From assembly GCF_001907195.1 (NCBI RefSeq), contig NZ_LVWA01000010.1, forward strand, positions 1 through 64,000: a DNA stretch of 64,000 nt. Reading direction: 5' to 3'. Position 1 is the stretch's first letter; each line of letters begins with the position of its first letter. The notes below the pieces were generated by a model. It was not told the origin of the DNA. It did no database searches and worked only from the letters and a program-made list of their open reading frames with translations. The translations under genes and the position numbers were made by a program. The DNA is from Pontibacter flavimaris. Lineage in GTDB: Bacteria > Bacteroidota > Bacteroidia > Cytophagales > Hymenobacteraceae. Shown piece by piece: positions 60,272-64,000 of this stretch.

Positions 60272-62992
60272 TTAAAACTGGTAGGTCACGCCAAAGTCAA
60301 ATTGAACACCTCTTTTATAGCTGCCGATTGTAATGCTCTGAGCATTTGTATCGGAGCCGGCACCTTCTCTGGTGAGCTTATAGGCAGGGTTTAAGAGGTT
60401 TTTGGCTTTTAAATTGAGCTTAAGGTGCTCGTTAAGTCCCATTGAGGTAACAAAGTCCAGGGTTGTGATGCTTTCCTCAATCAGGTTGTTGTAGCCACGA
60501 GTACCGATGGTGTGTACTTTGTCGCTCACATAGTTCAGCACCAGTGCCGACGTTACGCTGACATTTTTGTCGGTCAGCAGATTGTAAGTCAGGTCCGCAT
60601 TAAGGATGTAGGGTGCAGCGCCTTCCAGGGTAGAAGAGGTTCCAGTAAAAAAGATGGGCAGCTTATCTATTTTCGTGTGGATGTAGGACGCATTCAGGCC
60701 GGCATTCACACGATGCTTCTCGGCAATGTTTAGCAGCGATTTTCGCACTTCTACCTCCACACCGGCGGCCACGGCATGGTCCGACACGTTGTCATAGGTT
60801 GCTAAGCCTGCCGAGTTACCCTGGTCTACCCGAGCAATCGGGTTGAGAATGTGCTTGTAAAACGCATTAACCGATAGCTGCTCGTCCATTGATGGGTAAT
60901 AGTCCCACTTGAGGTCGAAGTTGTAATTGGTGGAAGGTTTCAGGTTGGGGTTACCGCTTTCCTTTCCGAAGATTCCCTGGTAAATGAAGGGCGATATCTC
61001 CTTATCCTGAGGCAGGGTATAGGTGCGGCTGATGCCTGTTCTGATATGGTTTTTATCGTCGAGTTCGTATTTGGCGTTAAAGCTTGGCGATAAAAAGAAT
61101 TTGTCCATCACGTTAGAGCCTTGATTTGCGCCACGGTTAACGTTATAATCAATCTTCATATACACATCATCTGCCCTTACCCCTGCGTTTAAAGTCAGCT
61201 GGTTTCCAACCTGATGCACCAGGTCAACATAGGCCCCATGATTAATCCATTCAACATGGTAGGTATCATTGAAGTGTTCCAGCTGGAAATTGCCCTTGGC
61301 TAAACTCTCCTGATTAAAGTATGAGTCGAGGCGGATATCATCTAATCTGAAAGTGGGGAGAGCGCTTTGCGTTTCATCCCAAATAAAGTTGTAATTGGGG
61401 GCTGTGAAGTCTTTGGAGCTTACTTTGCCATTATAGCCAACTTCGATGTAGGATAGTTCTTCCGGGTCTGCCGAAAGCGCGTATTGCAGATTGGCTTTAG
61501 GGAGGATGGCAGTTTCTGTTAATTTACTGTTGAAGCGTTGGTTTCTTCCTTCGCCCACGCCCAGTTCCACCATGCCGTTTCCGATAGACGGCAACATGAA
61601 GACTCTGCGGTCAGGCTCCTGCCCAATGACATGGTTTACCGCAGCACCTACATTATAGGTCATCCTATCCGATAAGCCTCCGTCCCAGATGAGCTGGTTA
61701 ATAAAAGCTGTGTTGTCATTCACCTGCAAGCGCCTGGTATGGCCTTCGGAGTTATGTTCATCTGCTTTCTGGAACAGCTCTGTTTCTTTGCCATAGAAGT
61801 CGTAGGCGGCAGCTGTGGCTGTATGCAGGTATAGGGAATTGTATCGCAGTTGGCTGTTGTTCAGGTTAAACTCCAGGTTGCCCGCCAGCATGTGCGAGGC
61901 GCTGCGCAGGGATTGTTGGTAGTTAAAATCGCGGAAAGGAGTCTCAGGGTTAGTTGCCGTAATCAATCGGCTAACTCCTTCCTGGTAATGGTACTTGTTA
62001 TCCATGGAGCCCATCACATAAAAGCGGTGCTTGTCCAGAAACTTCTTGCCGCCGGAAAAGGAGATGCCGCCGTTTAACAAGGGATTTTTCTGTGCCGGCT
62101 CAAGCGAGTTCTTAAAGGAATAGTCAGTTAGGGATTCCTGCCCTTTTTTCGTATTGCCTGATGCCGTAGCATAGCCAAATTTGCTCATTCCCTCAGGAAG
62201 GTAAAAGTTACTGCCCGGCACCTGGCTGTTTATCCCGGTTGAGATCCCGATCTGAAAGGCATTGTCATCCACAAGTTCTTTGGAGTTGATGTTAATCAGC
62301 GCGCCCCCCACATCGCCATTCATAGACGCGGAGAATACCTTGTTCACATCAACCGACTGAATCATGTCGCTCGTGAAAAAATCGAGGGATATGTTCTTGA
62401 ATTCAGGGTCTTCAGAGGGTATGGCAAACCCGTTCAGGGTGGTCGTGTTATAGCGGTCGCCCAAGCCGCGGACGAAGACGTTCTTTACACCATCACGCTT
62501 CGAAACGCCTGAGATCTTGGCAACTGCGCCTTCGGCATCACTAACACCTTTCCGGGAAAGTTCCTGTGCGCCAATAGCCTGGGTAGCTAAAACAGCTTTT
62601 TTCTGGTCTAATAATAAGATTTGCTCGGTTTCCCTGTTTCCTTTTGCCGTTATCGTTACTTCCGATAGCTGCGCCGTGTTTTGCTCCAGCTTTATGTCAA
62701 GCGTTGTGGTTTTACCTGCCGTTACAATAATATTGGTAATCGTTTTGGGCGTGTAGGATAGGCTGTTCACTTCTAAAGTATAAATGCCCTCCTGCACGTT
62801 GTCGATCCGGAAAATACCGAAGGCATCTGAAGGTGCCCCCATCCCCGTGTCTTGCACTCTGATAATAGCGCCAATCAATTCTTCGCCATTGCTGGCGTCT
62901 TTGATGACTCCCTGTATGCTGCCAGTCTGCGCATGCACTGATAGGAAAGCGGATAACAGGAAAAATAGAACTGTGGTGAGATTCTGTCGCAT
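60272..62992 (-). CDS. TonB-dependent receptor
   Basis: 906 aa. Signal peptide MRQNLTTVLFFLLSAFLSVHA. A carboxypeptidase-like domain (about 22-110, IQGVIKDASNGEELIGAIIRV) is followed by a plug (SRKGVSDAEGAVAKISGVSKRDGVKNVFVRGLGDRYNTTTLNG) and a barrel ending in FDFGVTYQF with a terminal Phe. Typical of non-SusC Bacteroidota receptors. The ligand is unknown. It is the upstream partner of the beta-helix lipoprotein. Confidence 0.93.
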   Translation of the reverse strand: MRQNLTTVLFFLLSAFLSVHAQTGSIQGVIKDASNGEELIGAIIRVQDTGMGAPSDAFGIFRIDNVQEGIYTLEVNSLSYTPKTITNIIVTAGKTTTLDIKLEQNTAQLSEVTITAKGNRETEQILLLDQKKAVLATQAIGAQELSRKGVSDAEGAVAKISGVSKRDGVKNVFVRGLGDRYNTTTLNGFAIPSEDPEFKNISLDFFTSDMIQSVDVNKVFSASMNGDVGGALININSKELVDDNAFQIGISTGINSQVPGSNFYLPEGMSKFGYATASGNTKKGQESLTDYSFKNSLEPAQKNPLLNGGISFSGGKKFLDKHRFYVMGSMDNKYHYQEGVSRLITATNPETPFRDFNYQQSLRSASHMLAGNLEFNLNNSQLRYNSLYLHTATAAAYDFYGKETELFQKADEHNSEGHTRRLQVNDNTAFINQLIWDGGLSDRMTYNVGAAVNHVIGQEPDRRVFMLPSIGNGMVELGVGEGRNQRFNSKLTETAILPKANLQYALSADPEELSYIEVGYNGKVSSKDFTAPNYNFIWDETQSALPTFRLDDIRLDSYFNQESLAKGNFQLEHFNDTYHVEWINHGAYVDLVHQVGNQLTLNAGVRADDVYMKIDYNVNRGANQGSNVMDKFFLSPSFNAKYELDDKNHIRTGISRTYTLPQDKEISPFIYQGIFGKESGNPNLKPSTNYNFDLKWDYYPSMDEQLSVNAFYKHILNPIARVDQGNSAGLATYDNVSDHAVAAGVEVEVRKSLLNIAEKHRVNAGLNASYIHTKIDKLPIFFTGTSSTLEGAAPYILNADLTYNLLTDKNVSVTSALVLNYVSDKVHTIGTRGYNNLIEESITTLDFVTSMGLNEHLKLNLKAKNLLNPAYKLTREGAGSDTNAQSITIGSYKRGVQFDFGVTYQF

Positions 62993-63017
62993 TTTATATG
63001 TAGTCTTATTGCTGCGA

Positions 63018-63025
63018 CAAAAGTA
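63018..63025 (-). promoter_or_regulatory. -7 box of the TonB receptor operon
   Basis: TACTTTTG on the minus strand (TAnnTTTG) lies 25 nt upstream of the ATG. A TTG is present 17 nt farther upstream as a possible -33. Confidence 0.6.
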
Positions 63026-63355
63026 GAAGGACTGTATTACCTCAATATTACTCGGGAGTTAAGTTTCTATTACTAAAGGTCGATATTTGCTTGTAATTAA
63101 ATGACTATCAAGGTATTAATGTCTTTCTGCTCTGGCTTTGGCAACGGCAGGAGGGAGGAGTCGCTGTGAAGGAGTCTGGAAGGAGGCTGCCGGATGGGTT
63201 TTAACAAAATAGTAATTCTGCAATAATCTACAGCTAATATGGCAGGTGTAGTTTTGCTGCATCAATCCTGCCTCCCTAGGAAATGGGTTGCACATGTATG
63301 GGTGAGAAACATCGTGGCAACTCACAGCAGGGTAGCTTAGTCACCCGCCCTGCGA
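63026..63355. other. gene-free region
   Basis: No supported gene. The single reading frame of 69 codons on the minus strand (63116-63325) has no recognisable features. It leads into a GC-rich hairpin. Confidence 0.5.
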
Positions 63356-63380
63356 AAACCCGCCCCTTAGGGGCGGGTTT
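63356..63380. terminator. GC-rich terminator hairpin
   Basis: AAACCCGCCCC (63356-63366) and GGGGCGGGTTT (63370-63380), with CTTTTT on the plus side. No gene ends nearby on the plus strand, so it may isolate the two flanking transcripts. Confidence 0.65.
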
Positions 63381-63479
63381 CTTTTTATACTTGCCACTGT
63401 CTCCCCCAGCAGCTACGCAGGAAGTACAGCTCTAAAATTCCCCCGCCACATACTTTCCACAAGGTACGATTCATAAAAA

Positions 63480-63511
63480 ATCTCCCGCTGCAGCCAAAGG
63501 TAACGGGAGAT
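63480..63511 (-). terminator. terminator after the moxR gene
   Basis: ATCTCCCG (63480-63487) pairs with CGGGAGAT (63504-63511). Six A before it give TTTTTT on the minus strand. Lies 41 nt after the gene stop. Confidence 0.75.
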
Positions 63512-63552
63512 GAGGGATATGAGAGAAAGCTTGCAGGCGTCTTTAAGCCGGC

Positions 63553-64000
63553 TTAGCTGATCGGCACCTTCCGAAGGATAGTCTCAATGAAATCCTTGGT
63601 GCGGATACCGTCGGCCTCGGCCTCGTAGTTCAGGATGATGCGGTGGTTCATTACATCATAAGCAACCTCCTTTATGTCCTCGGGCAGCACGTAGTCGCGG
63701 TCGTCGAAGTAGGCTACGGCCTTGGCGGCGCGGTTAAGGGCTATACTTGCCCTTGGCGATACCCCGAACTGGATGTAGGGGGCAAACTCCAGCAGGTCGT
63801 ACTCGGCGGGGCGGCGGGAGGCAAACACCAGTTCAATGATATACTTCTCCAGCGTCTCGGAGATCTGCACCTGGTTTATCTCGTTGCGGATGGCGAAAAT
63901 ATCCTCCTTGGAAAGCACCTTGGCCACGGTGTCGGAAAAGCTCATGTTGGCCATGCGGCGCATGATCTCCAGCTCGTCCTCCTTGCGGGGATAGTCAATG
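63553..64000 (-). CDS. MoxR-type AAA+ ATPase, C-terminal part (runs off window)
   Basis: The minus-strand gene continues beyond 64000, so only about the last 149 codons are seen. The visible part ends YVLPEDIKEVAYDVMNHRIILNYEAEADGIRTKDFIETILRKVPIS and contains FGVSPRASIALNRAAKAVAYFDDRDYV, the C-terminal lid domain of MoxR ATPases (sensor-2-like Arg in SPRAS). The P-loop part lies outside. MoxR proteins are chaperone-like ATPases often next to a DUF58/VWA locus. Confidence 0.87.
   Translation of the reverse strand, partial: IDYPRKEDELEIMRRMANMSFSDTVAKVLSKEDIFAIRNEINQVQISETLEKYIIELVFASRRPAEYDLLEFAPYIQFGVSPRASIALNRAAKAVAYFDDRDYVLPEDIKEVAYDVMNHRIILNYEAEADGIRTKDFIETILRKVPIS

Noticed and set aside
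63116..63325. A 69-codon minus-strand frame upstream of the TonB receptor
   Set aside because: No conserved features, no start context, and composition like non-coding DNA.
1..64000. The TATACTT word as a set of promoters
   Set aside because: TATACTTTG and TATACTTTA do not fit TAnnTTTG spacing. Only the form TATACTTTTG does, as at 24865-24872. Most copies lie inside genes and in both orientations. One copy may donate a -33 TTTG (45763-45766).

Overview
The window looks like chromosome of an aerobic, pigmented-type Bacteroidota, most likely Cytophagales/Hymenobacteraceae (Pontibacter-like). The reasons are TAnnTTTG -7 promoter boxes, TonB-dependent receptors with carboxypeptidase-like N-terminal domains, a type IX secretion sorting domain, a WYL-like orphan, and a TCA-cycle 2-oxoglutarate dehydrogenase. 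The family call is inferred from protein style and not from a search. GC content is moderate and coding density is high, apart from several repeat-filled gaps.

Layout. 1-6.2 kb, minus strand: aspartase, RNase D, a small acidic lipoprotein, an M28 peptidase, an orphan Vsr endonuclease and a WYL-like small protein. 6.7-12.9 kb, plus: the complete 2-oxoglutarate dehydrogenase complex (sucA, a two-lipoyl sucB, lpd). 13-14.8 kb: a secreted 22-residue-repeat protein and small genes. 15-20.2 kb, plus: a MacAB-like ABC operon with two paralogous permeases, a four-helix-bundle (rRNA-IVS-type) gene and an HlyD-type adaptor. 20.4-28.7 kb: a CHRD lipoprotein, a GNAT, a TonB receptor, a SpoU methylase and mutS. 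29.2-29.5 kb: tRNA-Gly and tRNA-Leu, followed by an AT-richer segment with one GNAT. 31-36.6 kb, minus: mreB-mreC-mreD-mrdA-rodA, the rod-shape operon. 36.9-39.1 kb: purN-purH. 39.9-46.6 kb: housekeeping genes (SRPBCC, HAD phosphatase, thioesterase-like, Fur, a T9SS cargo protein, UbiA, cold shock, kdsC, iscX, ferredoxin, DUF2520). 46.7-51.7 kb, minus: ccmB-C-D-E-F cytochrome c maturation with a CxxxY-type CcmE. 52.9-58.6 kb, minus: porin-pstS-pstC-pstA-pstB-phoU. 59-63 kb: a TonB receptor plus a beta-helix-like lipoprotein. The right edge cuts a MoxR ATPase.

The most unusual content is non-coding. (1) The word AAGTATA/TATACTT is scattered in both orientations through genes and spacers far above chance, like a DNA uptake or HIP1-type word, and it often overlaps start codons. 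(2) A mosaic gene-free repeat of about 0.6-0.8 kb occurs three times (about 21.8, 39.2 and 52.0 kb) with its modules in the same order. (3) Spacers inside operons are built from 7- or 8-bp phased repeats arranged as inverted arms (sucA-sucB, the ABC operon, iscX-fdx, ccmE-ccmF), and one pair of such spacers flanks the four-helix-bundle gene. (4) Four 11-bp units upstream of the porin-pst operon form a strong candidate PHO box.
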